Part shown: positions 1-8,253 of the stretch, piece after piece
Layout of the letters: the number at the start of each line of letters is the position of its first letter
Numbering within the stretch: the first letter of the stretch is position 1
Source of the DNA: CBFGWV01 sp965652545
GTDB lineage: Bacteria; Pseudomonadota; Gammaproteobacteria; Competibacterales; Competibacteraceae
Direction: 5' to 3'
Assembly: GCA_965652545.1 (NCBI GenBank)
Contig: CBFGWV010000003.1
Coordinates: forward strand, 1 to 64,000
Length of the DNA stretch: 64,000 nucleotides
Notes under the pieces: model-generated
What the model saw: only the letters and a program-made list of their open reading frames with translations
Databases searched by the model: none
Told to the model about the DNA's origin: nothing
Made by a program: the position numbers and the translations under genes

Positions 1-53
1 TACAGCGCGTCGGAACACGACCTACCGGCTCGGCCGCAGGCGGGTTCGGGCGC

Positions 54-1079
54 CTACCACCGCACCCAACCCACAACGTGCCGATACCACCGTTTGAGCC
101 GCCCCTGGCCGTAGCCCATGATCAACCAACCACGAACCAGTGGCGGTGGCACGAACCGGGTGGCGATCCAGTAGCACCGCCGCGCCGGCGTCATCAACCC
201 GAAGGCCGGATGACGCCGGACGCGCCGGTACCAGATGTGAGCGCGACGCGGACGCGCCTCCATGTGCGCGAGCATGAAGCTGGCCACGGCAAAGCTCAGC
301 GCCTGGTGTGCGGGGGCCAACCCGGCTACCGTCGCGGGCGGCAGATGAGCCGCCAAACGGCGACGGTACTCCCGCCACAACCGTAGCCGGTCGCGCCATT
401 GGCCCGCGAGATTGCCAGCATCGAGCCGGCTCATGTTGCGCCCGTGCAGACGATAGCCGCCCAAGGGTTGCGCCAGCACTTGCACCGGCCCGCAAAGCAT
501 CGCCACCCCGGCCAGCATGAAATCCACCCCCCGGTGCAGACCATCGATCACCGGCAGGGCGGTTCGGGCGATATCGGCGCGAACCGCCAACCCGGAGGTC
601 CGCGACTCGATGACCGGCAACCCGGCATTGGCGCGGGTCACCCTCGACAGATCGCTGATGCGCGCCTTCATACCCAGCAACGGTGCGCCCGGACGACCGG
701 ACCCATCGAGGGTGCGCAACTCGTGCAATACCGCGGTCAGCGCAGGCTGGCGGTCGAAACACGCGCGGACGGCCGCCAATCGCCCGGACAAAAGCTCATC
801 GTCGGCATCGAGCAGGACGATCACCTCGCCACGGCACGCTCGTATGCCATCAGCCACCGCTGTCCCTTGGCCACCACAGGTCGGCCGCAGCACCAGTCGC
901 ACACGCCCCTCGTAGGCCCGCAGCCGCGCTACCGAACCGTCCGTGGAGCCGTCGTCCACCACGACGATCTCAGCCTCGCCGCCGGCGTCCGCCAAAGCAC
1001 TGCCAAGCGCGGCATCGAGAAAGCGATCGTAGTTGTAATTGTTGATCAGCAGACTGATCCGCGGCGTCGATACCATCAT
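54..1079 (-). CDS. Family 2 glycosyltransferase
   Basis: A 341-residue GT-A type glycosyltransferase, expected to move a sugar from a nucleotide donor to an envelope acceptor at the cytoplasmic face. Seen: a GT2 N-terminus with ISLLINNYNYDRF, then VVVDDGSTDGS (nucleotide binding) and VIVLLDADDELL (the DXD-like metal/donor site) within the first 110 residues. The C-terminal half is Arg/Trp-rich with no clear membrane segment. The start chosen is ATG at 1079, because it overlaps the znuB stop as ATGA; an in-frame ATG at 1097 would overlap znuB further. Coupling to a zinc permease is unusual and does not reveal the acceptor. The family is secure; the substrate is unknown. Confidence 0.85.
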   Translation of the reverse strand: MMVSTPRISLLINNYNYDRFLDAALGSALADAGGEAEIVVVDDGSTDGSVARLRAYEGRVRLVLRPTCGGQGTAVADGIRACRGEVIVLLDADDELLSGRLAAVRACFDRQPALTAVLHELRTLDGSGRPGAPLLGMKARISDLSRVTRANAGLPVIESRTSGLAVRADIARTALPVIDGLHRGVDFMLAGVAMLCGPVQVLAQPLGGYRLHGRNMSRLDAGNLAGQWRDRLRLWREYRRRLAAHLPPATVAGLAPAHQALSFAVASFMLAHMEARPRRAHIWYRRVRRHPAFGLMTPARRCYWIATRFVPPPLVRGWLIMGYGQGRLKRWYRHVVGWVRW

Positions 1080-1870
1080 CGACGTCTTGTGGGCCACGGC
1101 ACCAGCGTGCCGGCGGCGAACACCGCTGCCGCGGCCACGACCACCGACGGGCCCGCCGGGGTGTCCCAGGTCAACGAGGCATACAAACCCAGGCCCACCG
1201 ACAGACAGCCCAGGACGCTGGCGCCCACCGCCATCGCCTCCGGTGTATGGACGAAGCGCCGTGCCGCGGCCGCCGGGATGATCATCAGCGAGGTAATGAG
1301 CAGGATACCGACCACCTTCATGGCCACGGCGATCACCAAGGCGATCAGCACCATGAAGGCCAATTGGGTCGGAAACACGGCGACACCCTCCACCCGGGCG
1401 AGATCCTCATGGACGGTGATCGACAACAACGGACGCCACAGCAGGCAAAGACACACCAGCACCACCAGGGCACCGCCCCAGATCCACATCAAGTCTGCAT
1501 TGTTGACCGCGAGGATATCCCCGAACAGGTAGCTGACCAGATCAACGCGCACGGTTTCCAGCAATGCCAGGGCCACCAAACCCAATGACAGGCTGGTGTG
1601 GGCAAGAATGCCGAGGATGGTGTCTGAGGCCAGCCGCCGGTGACGCTGAATACCTACCAGCAGCACTGCGAGTCCAATGCACACGGCAATCACCATGACC
1701 GTCGGGCTGACCGCAAGCAGCACACCAAGCGCCACCCCCAGCAGGCCGGAATGCGCCAGCGTGTCTCCGAAATACGCCATGCGTCGCCAGACCACAAAAG
1801 ACCCCAAGGGGCCCGCGACCAACGCCACACCGAGACCGGCCACCAGCGCACGGATCAGAAAATCATCCAT
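1076..1870 (-). CDS. znuB: Zinc ABC transporter permease ZnuB
   Basis: A 264-residue inner-membrane permease of the ABC-3 family (ZnuB/TroC/MntB type). Seen: about eight hydrophobic segments and the family N-terminus with SFVVWRRMAYFGDTLAHSGL, followed by long hydrophobic stretches. The start is ATG at 1870, preceded by a GGGGAGAGG Shine-Dalgarno; the open frame runs further upstream but without a better signal. It works with a periplasmic binding protein (znuA, divergent at 1992) and an ATPase. In E. coli znuC lies between the divergent znuA and znuB; here only about 120 bp separates znuB from znuA, so the ATPase must be encoded elsewhere. The next gene, a glycosyltransferase, overlaps by ATGA. 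Confidence 0.93.
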   Translation of the reverse strand: MDDFLIRALVAGLGVALVAGPLGSFVVWRRMAYFGDTLAHSGLLGVALGVLLAVSPTVMVIAVCIGLAVLLVGIQRHRRLASDTILGILAHTSLSLGLVALALLETVRVDLVSYLFGDILAVNNADLMWIWGGALVVLVCLCLLWRPLLSITVHEDLARVEGVAVFPTQLAFMVLIALVIAVAMKVVGILLITSLMIIPAAAARRFVHTPEAMAVGASVLGCLSVGLGLYASLTWDTPAGPSVVVAAAAVFAAGTLVPWPTRRR

Positions 1871-1931
1871 TACCTCTCCCCACTGACACGCGCTGCATTG
1901 TAACGACCTCGCGTCCACACTGCCGCAGCGG

Positions 1932-1978
1932 TTGGCAGGCGGCGGCAGCTGGCGTAAATTGAAACTTTATAACATTCC
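1932..1978 (+). promoter_or_regulatory. znuA promoter with Zur-like operator
   Basis: TTGGCA (1932-1937), a 17-bp spacer and TAAATT (1955-1960) form a plausible sigma-70 promoter. Directly downstream, 1961-1978 reads GAAACTTTATAACATTCC, an imperfect inverted repeat (6 of 9 positions pair) resembling the gammaproteobacterial Zur box with a TTATAACAT half. It would cover the transcription start near 1967. The assignment to Zur is inference from similarity plus the zinc-transporter context. Confidence 0.55.
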
Positions 1979-1991
1979 TTATGAGACCCGA

Positions 1992-2981
1992 ATGATGGAT
2001 AGCAAACCAAGCCTACTGGCCGCCCTGAGCCTGCTGGCGATGCTGGGCACCGCACATGCCGAGACACCACGGGTGATCACCACCGTGCAGCCGGTGCAGC
2101 AATTGGTCGCCGCGGTCACCGAAGGCGTCACTGCGCCGGAGCAACTGGTCAAAGGCAGCGCCTCGCCCCACGACTACAGCCTGCGCCCCTCCGACATGCG
2201 CAATCTCTCCGACGCCGACGTGGTCTTCCTCATCGGACCGGCACTAGAGTCCTTCCTGAACAAGCCACTGGACAATCTGGAGGACACCCGCGTCGTCGTA
2301 CTCATGGAAGCGCCCGGCGTCGAGCACCTGGCCATACGCGAAGGCGGCGCCTGGGAGGCGCACGATGACGAACACGGACATGATGAAGCGCATGCCGACG
2401 ACGCCGATGGGCACGACGAGACGCATGCCGAGGACGAGGCTCACGGCCATGATCATGACGGTTCAGACGACACCCATGTCTGGCTCGACCCCCATAACGC
2501 GAAGGCCATGGTGAACGAAATCGCCCGCGTCATGGGCGAGATCGACAGCGAGCATGCCGAGACCTATCAGGCCAATGCCCAGGCCTTCGGCCAGGCTCTG
2601 GATGCCGTCGACGAACAGGTTCGCCAAACCCTGGCGCCGGTCTCGGACGTACCGTACGTGGTCTTCCACGACGCCTACCACTACTTCGAAGCCCACTACG
2701 GGCTCTCGCCCATCGGCTCCATCACCGTCGATCCCGAGCAGCGGCCGGGCGCACAGCGGGTGCAGGAGATCCGCGACCATATCCGCCAGAGCGGCGCCCG
2801 TTGCGTGTTCAGCGAACCCCAGTTCACCCCCGCCCTGGTACAGACCCTGGTGGCCGACACCGGTGCGGGCACCGGTGTGCTCGATCCCCTGGGGTCGGAA
2901 ACCACACCCGATGGCCAGGGTTATCTGGATAACCTGACCACCCTCGCCGACGCCCTGGTGACGTGCCTGGCCGATCAGTAA
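1992..2981 (+). CDS. znuA: Zinc ABC transporter periplasmic binding protein ZnuA
   Basis: A cluster-9 (A-1) solute-binding protein of about 329 residues that captures Zn2+ in the periplasm for ZnuB. Seen: a signal peptide ending LGTAHA before ETPRVITT; the first metal His in KGSASPHDYSLRPSD; a His/Asp/Glu-rich loop at about residues 120-160 (repeated HGHDE and HGHDHD), typical of zinc-specific members; DDTHVWLDPHNA; VVFHDAYHYFEAHYGL with another ligand His; and a C-terminal Cys pair. Adjacent ATGs at 1992 and 1995 are both possible. It is divergent from znuB and preceded by a Zur-like site, so it is probably induced by zinc starvation. Confidence 0.95.
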   Translation: MMDSKPSLLAALSLLAMLGTAHAETPRVITTVQPVQQLVAAVTEGVTAPEQLVKGSASPHDYSLRPSDMRNLSDADVVFLIGPALESFLNKPLDNLEDTRVVVLMEAPGVEHLAIREGGAWEAHDDEHGHDEAHADDADGHDETHAEDEAHGHDHDGSDDTHVWLDPHNAKAMVNEIARVMGEIDSEHAETYQANAQAFGQALDAVDEQVRQTLAPVSDVPYVVFHDAYHYFEAHYGLSPIGSITVDPEQRPGAQRVQEIRDHIRQSGARCVFSEPQFTPALVQTLVADTGAGTGVLDPLGSETTPDGQGYLDNLTTLADALVTCLADQ

Positions 2982-3009
2982 GGAACGCCCGAACAATCGA
3001 CACTGATAG

Positions 3010-3121
3010 CCTTTTGGGTCGGGCGGGTAGGGGGCAGACCGTCGGCAGCATGGATGCTGCCGTCGAGCTCACACGGATGTGTTCACAGCGCGTCTGACCC
3101 CTACCCGCCCGACCCAAAAGG
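3010..3121. repeat. Intergenic hairpin repeat, copy A
   Basis: A 58-bp core (3037-3094) contains the palindrome CGGCAGCATGGATGCTGCCG and a short ACAC/GTGT hairpin. The core is 55/58 identical to one at 42482-42539. It is enclosed by a 29-bp inverted repeat (3010-3038 with 3093-3121, one mismatch) whose sequence is unrelated to the arms of the second copy. It lies between znuA and a small membrane-protein gene. I do not recognise it as a named REP family. Confidence 0.8.
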
Positions 3122-3316
3122 CGGGATTGTGCGCCAACGCCCCAGTTGCCACCCCACTTAAGCGGGCCACCATCACGCGGCCACAGCATCCCGGTGTTGC
3201 TTTTTCCCGCCCAGAGGGGCCAAAGTGCAGTGCCCAGGCAGTGACGCCAGGGTGCAGGTACTAAAAAAGCCCGACGGGACTCCCAGTACGGGCATGGAGC
3301 CATCAGAGGATTAGCA
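3122..3316. other. Intergenic stretch without recognised features
   Basis: The remainder of the znuA downstream region. I see no supported gene or strong terminator. It ends with the AGAGGA ribosome-binding site of the next gene. The short frames here translate the adjacent repeat and were not annotated. Confidence 0.5.
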
Positions 3317-3664
3317 ATGCAGCGAACCACGCTGACCTGGATCGCACCGCCGGTTGCGGTGTGGCACTACGGCGCCGCCAGCGCCACCGCGTTCCCCATC
3401 GCCGTATTCTGGGTCACAGCCCTCTTCAGTCTGGGCTATGGGCTGGCCGGCGGCATGCAAGGGCTGACCCGCGCCAGCGCACTGGAAATCGTCGTCGGCA
3501 TCATGCTCTGGAACCTCGCCACCGTGTGGGCAAGGCTGGTCATACGTGGCGTGGCAAACGACGAAGCCGGCGACACCGGCAGCCCTCACCAACAGAAAGT
3601 AGACCCCCGCGCCGACGAAGCCGACCCGCTGGATATCGCCCGCAACGGCGGGACATCGAGATAG
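3317..3664 (+). CDS. Small hypothetical membrane protein
   Basis: A 115-residue protein that I do not recognise. Seen: an ATG preceded by AGAGGATTAGCA; two hydrophobic segments (about residues 22-50, rich in Ala/Phe/Gly, and about 56-80, with EIVVGIMLWNLATVWARLVI); and a hydrophilic, Asp/Arg-rich C-terminal tail of about 35 residues. That suggests an inner-membrane protein with two helices and a soluble tail. It stands alone between znuA and the convergent secF, and shares no operon. A real gene is likely from the RBS and the hydrophobicity pattern; the function is unknown. Confidence 0.6.
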   Translation: MQRTTLTWIAPPVAVWHYGAASATAFPIAVFWVTALFSLGYGLAGGMQGLTRASALEIVVGIMLWNLATVWARLVIRGVANDEAGDTGSPHQQKVDPRADEADPLDIARNGGTSR

Positions 3665-3674
3665 AGCAAGTAGA

Positions 3675-3701
3675 GCCCGGCACCGCTAACGCGTGCCGGG
3701 C
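3675..3701. terminator. Hairpin between convergent genes
   Basis: GCCCGGCAC (3675-3683) pairs perfectly with GTGCCGGGC (3693-3701) across a 9-nt loop. It lies between the membrane-protein gene and the end of secF and could act in both directions. There is no long T-run, so intrinsic termination is only probable. Confidence 0.5.
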
Positions 3702-3718
3702 CCGACGACCGGCGAGTG

Positions 3719-4648
3719 TTACGGCCGGTCGTCCGCTTCCTTGGCCCTGGGTAGCAGGTCTTCCCGCTTGACACCCAGATACATGGCCGTCGCGCTGGCG
3801 ATGTAGATGGACGAATACGTGCCCACCACGATGCCGACGATCATCGCCAAAGCGAAATGGTTGATAGCCGGACCGCCAAAGAAATACAACACAGTAACGG
3901 CGATCAAGGTCGTACCGCTGGTGATCAAGGTGCGCGACATCGTCTGATTGATCGACGCGTTCATCACCGCCTTGGGGCTCTCCCGGCGCATGAGCCGGAA
4001 ATTCTCCCGAATACGATCCAACACCACCACCGAGTCATTGACCGAATAGCCAATCACCGCAAGCACCGCGGCCAGAGTGGTGAGATCGAACTCGATCTGC
4101 AACACCGAGAACATACCGACGACGAACACCGCATCGTGAATCGTCGAGACCAAGGTCCCCAAGGCCAAACGCCATTCGAAGCGCAAGGTCACATAAATAA
4201 GGATGCCGATGAGCGCGTACAACGCCGCCAGGCTGCCCTGCTCGACCAACTCATCCCCCACCTGCGGGCCAACGAACTCCACACGGCGCATCTCGACGGC
4301 CGGCACCTCGGCCTGGAGCGCAGCGAGAATATCCGTGCTGATGCCCGCGGTATCCTCGCCCTCCCGGGGCTGGATGCGAATCAGAACCTCGCGCGCGGTG
4401 CCGAAGAACTGCACCTGAGCATGGCCGTAACCGGCACCCTCCAGCGTCTGACGCACATCTTCGATGACCACCGGCTCCGGGTAGCCGACTTCGACCACCG
4501 TGCCGCCGGTGAAATCCAGGCCCAGGTTCATCCCCTGGGTTGCCAGGGAGACCACGCTGCCGAGCAGGATAATCACCGACAACACCAGCGCGAGCTTCCC
4601 CTTGCTGAGGAAGTCGACATTCATTTTGTTACTGACGATTTGTAGCAT
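3719..4648 (-). CDS. secF: Protein translocase subunit SecF
   Basis: A 309-residue inner-membrane subunit of the SecDF-YajC complex, which uses proton-motive force to help release secreted proteins from SecYEG. Seen: TM1 at about residues 18-36; the P1-head motif GLDFTGGT at residues 43-50; and the family TM block with LAVIGYSVNDSVVVLDRIRE and ITSGTTLIAVTVLYFFGG. The length is close to E. coli SecF (323). It lies 17 bp downstream of secD in the order yajC-secD-secF. No anomalies seen. Confidence 0.97.
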   Translation of the reverse strand: MLQIVSNKMNVDFLSKGKLALVLSVIILLGSVVSLATQGMNLGLDFTGGTVVEVGYPEPVVIEDVRQTLEGAGYGHAQVQFFGTAREVLIRIQPREGEDTAGISTDILAALQAEVPAVEMRRVEFVGPQVGDELVEQGSLAALYALIGILIYVTLRFEWRLALGTLVSTIHDAVFVVGMFSVLQIEFDLTTLAAVLAVIGYSVNDSVVVLDRIRENFRLMRRESPKAVMNASINQTMSRTLITSGTTLIAVTVLYFFGGPAINHFALAMIVGIVVGTYSSIYIASATAMYLGVKREDLLPRAKEADDRP

Positions 4649-4665
4649 GGTCGCGTGCTCTTCCT

Positions 4666-6531
4666 TCAGATCGCCAGTTTCCGCACGCTTCGCCCACCAT
4701 AAGCCAGCGAAACCAAGCCGCGGGACATCATGATGGCGGTAAACATGGAGGTGAGAATGCCGATACTCAGGGTGACAGCGAAGCCCTTGATGGGCCCACT
4801 ACCAAAACCGAAGAGCACGATGGCTGCGATAAGCGTCGTGATGTTGGCATCGGCAATCGTCCCGAAAGCCTTGTCGAAGCCCGCACGAATCGCCGCCTGG
4901 GGCGAGTTGCCGTTTTCGACCTCCTCACGGATGCGCTCGAAAATCAGCACGTTCGCATCCACCGCCATACCGAGCGTGAGGACGATACCGGCGATACCCG
5001 GTAAGGTCAGTGTCGCCTGCAGCATGGACAACACGCCTACCAGCAACACCAGGTTGGCGGCAAGCGCCAGGTCCGAGATCAACCCGAACACCCGGTAGTA
5101 CACGGCCATGAAGATCATGATCGCGATGAAGGCGATCATGGCCGAATTGAAGCCTTGGCGGATGTTCTCCCGCCCGGCACTGGGGCCGACGGTACGCTCC
5201 TCAATGATGCTCAACGGTGCAGCCAGCGCACCGGCACGCAGGAATAACGCCAAATCGCGCGCCTCCTCGGTCGAGTCCAGGCCGCTGATCTGGAAGCGCC
5301 GCGAGAGTCGGTCGCGGATGGTGGCAACGTTGATCACCTCCTCGGTGACTTTACTCTCGGGCACCATCTCGCCGTCCACTTCGCGGGTGGTCGTCTCGTA
5401 CTCGATGAACACCACGGCCATGAGCTTGCCGATGTTGTCCTTGGTGATCGCGTCCATCCGGTTGGCGCCGGCACCATCCAGGTTGACGAACACCGCCGGG
5501 CTGCCGGACTGCTGATCGATACCCGATGAGGCATCGGTGATCGCATCGCCGGTCACAATGACCTGGCGCTGGAGCAGAATGGGCTGGCCGCTGCGTTCGC
5601 GATAAAGCCGGCTGCCCAGGGGCGCACGGCCGCTTTCGGCCGCGGCGAAGGCGTCGTTGGTCTGATCGACCAGACGGAATTCCAAGGTCGCTGTCTTACC
5701 GAGCGTGTCCTTGGCGCGGGCCGTGTCCTGGACGCCCGGCAACTGCACCACGATGCGGTCGGTGCCCTGTTGCTGGACAATGGGTTCGGCGACGCCCAGC
5801 TCGTTCACCCGGTTGCGCAGCGTGGTCATGTTCTGTTGCAGGGCGAAACGACGCTTGTCGGCAATCTCCTGCTCGGTCATGGCCAGTTCGATACGGGCGC
5901 TTCCGCCCTCGCCCTGCGCGCTGATCTGCAGATCGGGCAGTTCACGATCGAGCAACCGCTCAGCCTCGTCGCGGGTGGCGGCATCGGCAAAACGCACCTC
6001 TACACCGCCGGCGGCTCCCCGCTCCACAGTGGTGTAGCGAATACGCGCGTCGCGCAGCATGGCACGCACCTGCTCGGCGTAACCCTCCTCTGCCTGAGTC
6101 ACCACGGCATCCATGTCCACCTCCATGAGGAAGTGCACACCGCCGCGCAGGTCCAGGCCCATGTACATGGGCTGCAAGCCCATCGCCGCCAGCCAAGAGG
6201 GGGTATCGGGCGCCAGATTCAACGCCACGGTGAACTCATCGCCCAGCTCTGCACGGGCGATCTCCGCCGCTTCCAACTGGTAATCCGTGTTGGTGAAACG
6301 CACCAGCAGGCGATTATTCTCCAGCGTGGTGCGCTTGACCGGGATGTTCGCGCGCTCCAGCGCCCGCACCAGTTGTTCGGTCACGCCGGTGTCGAGCTCG
6401 ACACCGCGCCCGCTGGCCGAGATCTGTAGCGAGGGGTCCTCTCCGAAGAGATTGGGCAGTGCGTATAGCGACCCGACAAGAAGCACCACGACAATGACGA
6501 GGTACTTCCACAATGCGTAACGATTAGACAT
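4666..6531 (-). CDS. secD: Protein translocase subunit SecD
   Basis: A 621-residue inner-membrane partner of SecF. Seen: TM1 at residues 8-26 (YLVIVVVLLVGSLYALPNLF); a large periplasmic region with GLDLRGGVHFLMEVD near residue 130; and a C-terminal membrane domain containing GIVLTLGMAVDANVLIFER and GFAVTLSIGILTSMFTAI. E. coli SecD is 615 residues. The start ATG at 6531 gives the standard short cytoplasmic N-terminus. It sits between yajC (27 bp upstream) and secF (17 bp downstream). Confidence 0.97.
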   Translation of the reverse strand: MSNRYALWKYLVIVVVLLVGSLYALPNLFGEDPSLQISASGRGVELDTGVTEQLVRALERANIPVKRTTLENNRLLVRFTNTDYQLEAAEIARAELGDEFTVALNLAPDTPSWLAAMGLQPMYMGLDLRGGVHFLMEVDMDAVVTQAEEGYAEQVRAMLRDARIRYTTVERGAAGGVEVRFADAATRDEAERLLDRELPDLQISAQGEGGSARIELAMTEQEIADKRRFALQQNMTTLRNRVNELGVAEPIVQQQGTDRIVVQLPGVQDTARAKDTLGKTATLEFRLVDQTNDAFAAAESGRAPLGSRLYRERSGQPILLQRQVIVTGDAITDASSGIDQQSGSPAVFVNLDGAGANRMDAITKDNIGKLMAVVFIEYETTTREVDGEMVPESKVTEEVINVATIRDRLSRRFQISGLDSTEEARDLALFLRAGALAAPLSIIEERTVGPSAGRENIRQGFNSAMIAFIAIMIFMAVYYRVFGLISDLALAANLVLLVGVLSMLQATLTLPGIAGIVLTLGMAVDANVLIFERIREEVENGNSPQAAIRAGFDKAFGTIADANITTLIAAIVLFGFGSGPIKGFAVTLSIGILTSMFTAIMMSRGLVSLAYGGRSVRKLAI

Positions 6532-6558
6532 TCCGGGGCATTCCTTGACCTGACGCGA

Positions 6559-6888
6559 TCATAGACCGCCCTTGATCGTCCCCTTGGGCATCAGCGAGCC
6601 GATGGCCTGCTTCTGCACCTTGAGGTGGACATTGTCAGCAACCTCGACCTCGAGGAAATTGTCACCCACCTCGATCACCCGCCCCAGCACACCGCCGCTG
6701 GTGACCACCTCATCGCCCTTCTTGATGGCTTCGATCATCTGCTTGTGTTCCTTGGCGCGCTTGGTTTGCGGCCGAATCAGCAGGAAATAGAAGACCACCA
6801 GCAACAGGATGGGGAACAACAGACTGATGAAACCCGGATCGCCGCCACCGGCACCTTGGGCCATGGCGTCGCTGATGAAAAAGCTCAT
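6559..6888 (-). CDS. yajC: Sec translocon accessory protein YajC
   Basis: A 109-residue single-pass inner-membrane protein associated with SecDF. Seen: one hydrophobic helix (about residues 20-39, LLFPILLLVVFYFLLI), followed by the hallmark RPQTKRAKEHKQM and a small cytoplasmic domain with GDEVVTSGGVLGRV. The length matches E. coli YajC (110). It is first of the yajC-secD-secF unit and lies 67 bp downstream of tgt, the usual gammaproteobacterial order. Confidence 0.96.
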   Translation of the reverse strand: MSFFISDAMAQGAGGGDPGFISLLFPILLLVVFYFLLIRPQTKRAKEHKQMIEAIKKGDEVVTSGGVLGRVIEVGDNFLEVEVADNVHLKVQKQAIGSLMPKGTIKGGL

Positions 6889-6955
6889 TCGATGTCTCCA
6901 AACAGACCGTCAAGCGGCTAGCTCGCCGGGGGTGCCGGCGCGCGAAAGCCACGCA

Positions 6956-8065
6956 TTATACACAGGGGTTCTGGGTGCGTCTTTGATGGAAACGGCGGCG
7001 GAATCCGTCGAAATCATCGCCGTCGATGGCATCCCGAATCTGGCGCATGAGCTCCAGGTAATAAAACAGATTGTGAATCGTCATCAGGCGTGCGCCGAGG
7101 ATTTCCCCGCAGGTATGCAGGTGCCGGAGATAGGCCCGGCTGTAGTGCTGGCAGGTGTAGCAGCGGCACTCCGGGTGCACCGGTCCGGTGTCGTTGCGGT
7201 AGCGCGAATTGCGGATGCGCACATCGCCGTCGGGGGTGAAGAGGTGGGCGTTTCGCGCATTGCGGGTCGGCATCACGCAGTCGAACATGTCGATGCCGCG
7301 GGCGACGGACTCCACGATATCCTCGGGCTTGCCGACCCCCATGAGATAGCGCGGACGCTCCTGCGGCAACAGCGGCACGGTGGCCTCGAGCATGGCCAGG
7401 CGCTCCGCCATCGGTTCGCCCACGGCGAGGCCACCGACGGCGTAGCCGTCGAACCCGATGTCGATGAGGCCGGCGGCCGACTCGGCGCGCAGTGCCGGAT
7501 ACATACCGCCCTGGACGATGCCGAACAGTGCAGCGGGGTTGTCTGCGTGCGCATCGCGCGAGCGTCGCGCCCAGCGCAGTGACAATTCCATGGAGCTGCG
7601 CGCCTGTTCCACCGTAGCCGGATACGGCGTGCACTCGTCGAAGATCATGACGATGTCCGACCCCAGGGCACGCTGCACCGCCATGGACGTCTCCGGGTCA
7701 AGCAATACCTTGCGGCCATCCACCGGTGACTGGAAGGTCACGCCGGCCTCCGTGATCTTGCGCATGGCCGCCAGACTGAACACCTGAAAACCGCCCGAAT
7801 CGGTGAGGATGGGACCGTCCCAGTGCATGAAATCGTGCAGGTCGCCGTGGGCGGCGATGATCTCTGTCCCCGGCCGCAGCATCAGGTGGAAGGTATTGCC
7901 CAGAATGATCTCGGCCCCGACCGCGCGCAGTTCCTCGGGCGTCATGGCCTTGACCGTACCGTAGGTACCCACCGGCATGAATACCGGTGTCTGTACGCGG
8001 CCACGCGGGAAGACGAGTTCACCGCGACGGGCGCCCCCCGAGCGCGCCTGGACCTGATACTGCAT
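6956..8065 (-). CDS. tgt: tRNA-guanine(34) transglycosylase
   Basis: A 369-residue enzyme that exchanges guanine-34 for preQ1 in GUN-anticodon tRNAs, in queuosine synthesis. Seen: LGNTFHLMLRPG; the catalytic-base motif ILTDSGGFQ with Asp89; the region GYAVGGLAVGEPM; MGVGKPEDI; the nucleophile-side motif GIDMFDCVMPTRNAR; and the zinc site CRCYTC with a downstream His. E. coli Tgt has 375 residues. queA, often just upstream, is not present; a divergent unrelated gene starts at 8254. Confidence 0.97.
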   Translation of the reverse strand: MQYQVQARSGGARRGELVFPRGRVQTPVFMPVGTYGTVKAMTPEELRAVGAEIILGNTFHLMLRPGTEIIAAHGDLHDFMHWDGPILTDSGGFQVFSLAAMRKITEAGVTFQSPVDGRKVLLDPETSMAVQRALGSDIVMIFDECTPYPATVEQARSSMELSLRWARRSRDAHADNPAALFGIVQGGMYPALRAESAAGLIDIGFDGYAVGGLAVGEPMAERLAMLEATVPLLPQERPRYLMGVGKPEDIVESVARGIDMFDCVMPTRNARNAHLFTPDGDVRIRNSRYRNDTGPVHPECRCYTCQHYSRAYLRHLHTCGEILGARLMTIHNLFYYLELMRQIRDAIDGDDFDGFRRRFHQRRTQNPCV

Positions 8066-8253
8066 GAGTGAGTGCTCCGCATCTTTGGAAGAGGCCGGCG
8101 CGGATGATCCGACATCCGTCCACCCACGTACAGGGCGGGCCGCACAGAGGCCTTATGATTGTGATCCGATTGTGAAGAGTCGCACCCCACCCTTGGCAAG
8201 GCCCCAGCCGGGGCACTACCCTGCCGGTCTTTCATCGCAAGAGGGCGCACCCG

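Noticed and set aside
2824..3330. Minus-strand frame across the znuA downstream repeat
   Set aside because: Its only conserved part is the repeat palindrome, shared with the copy at 42482-42539.
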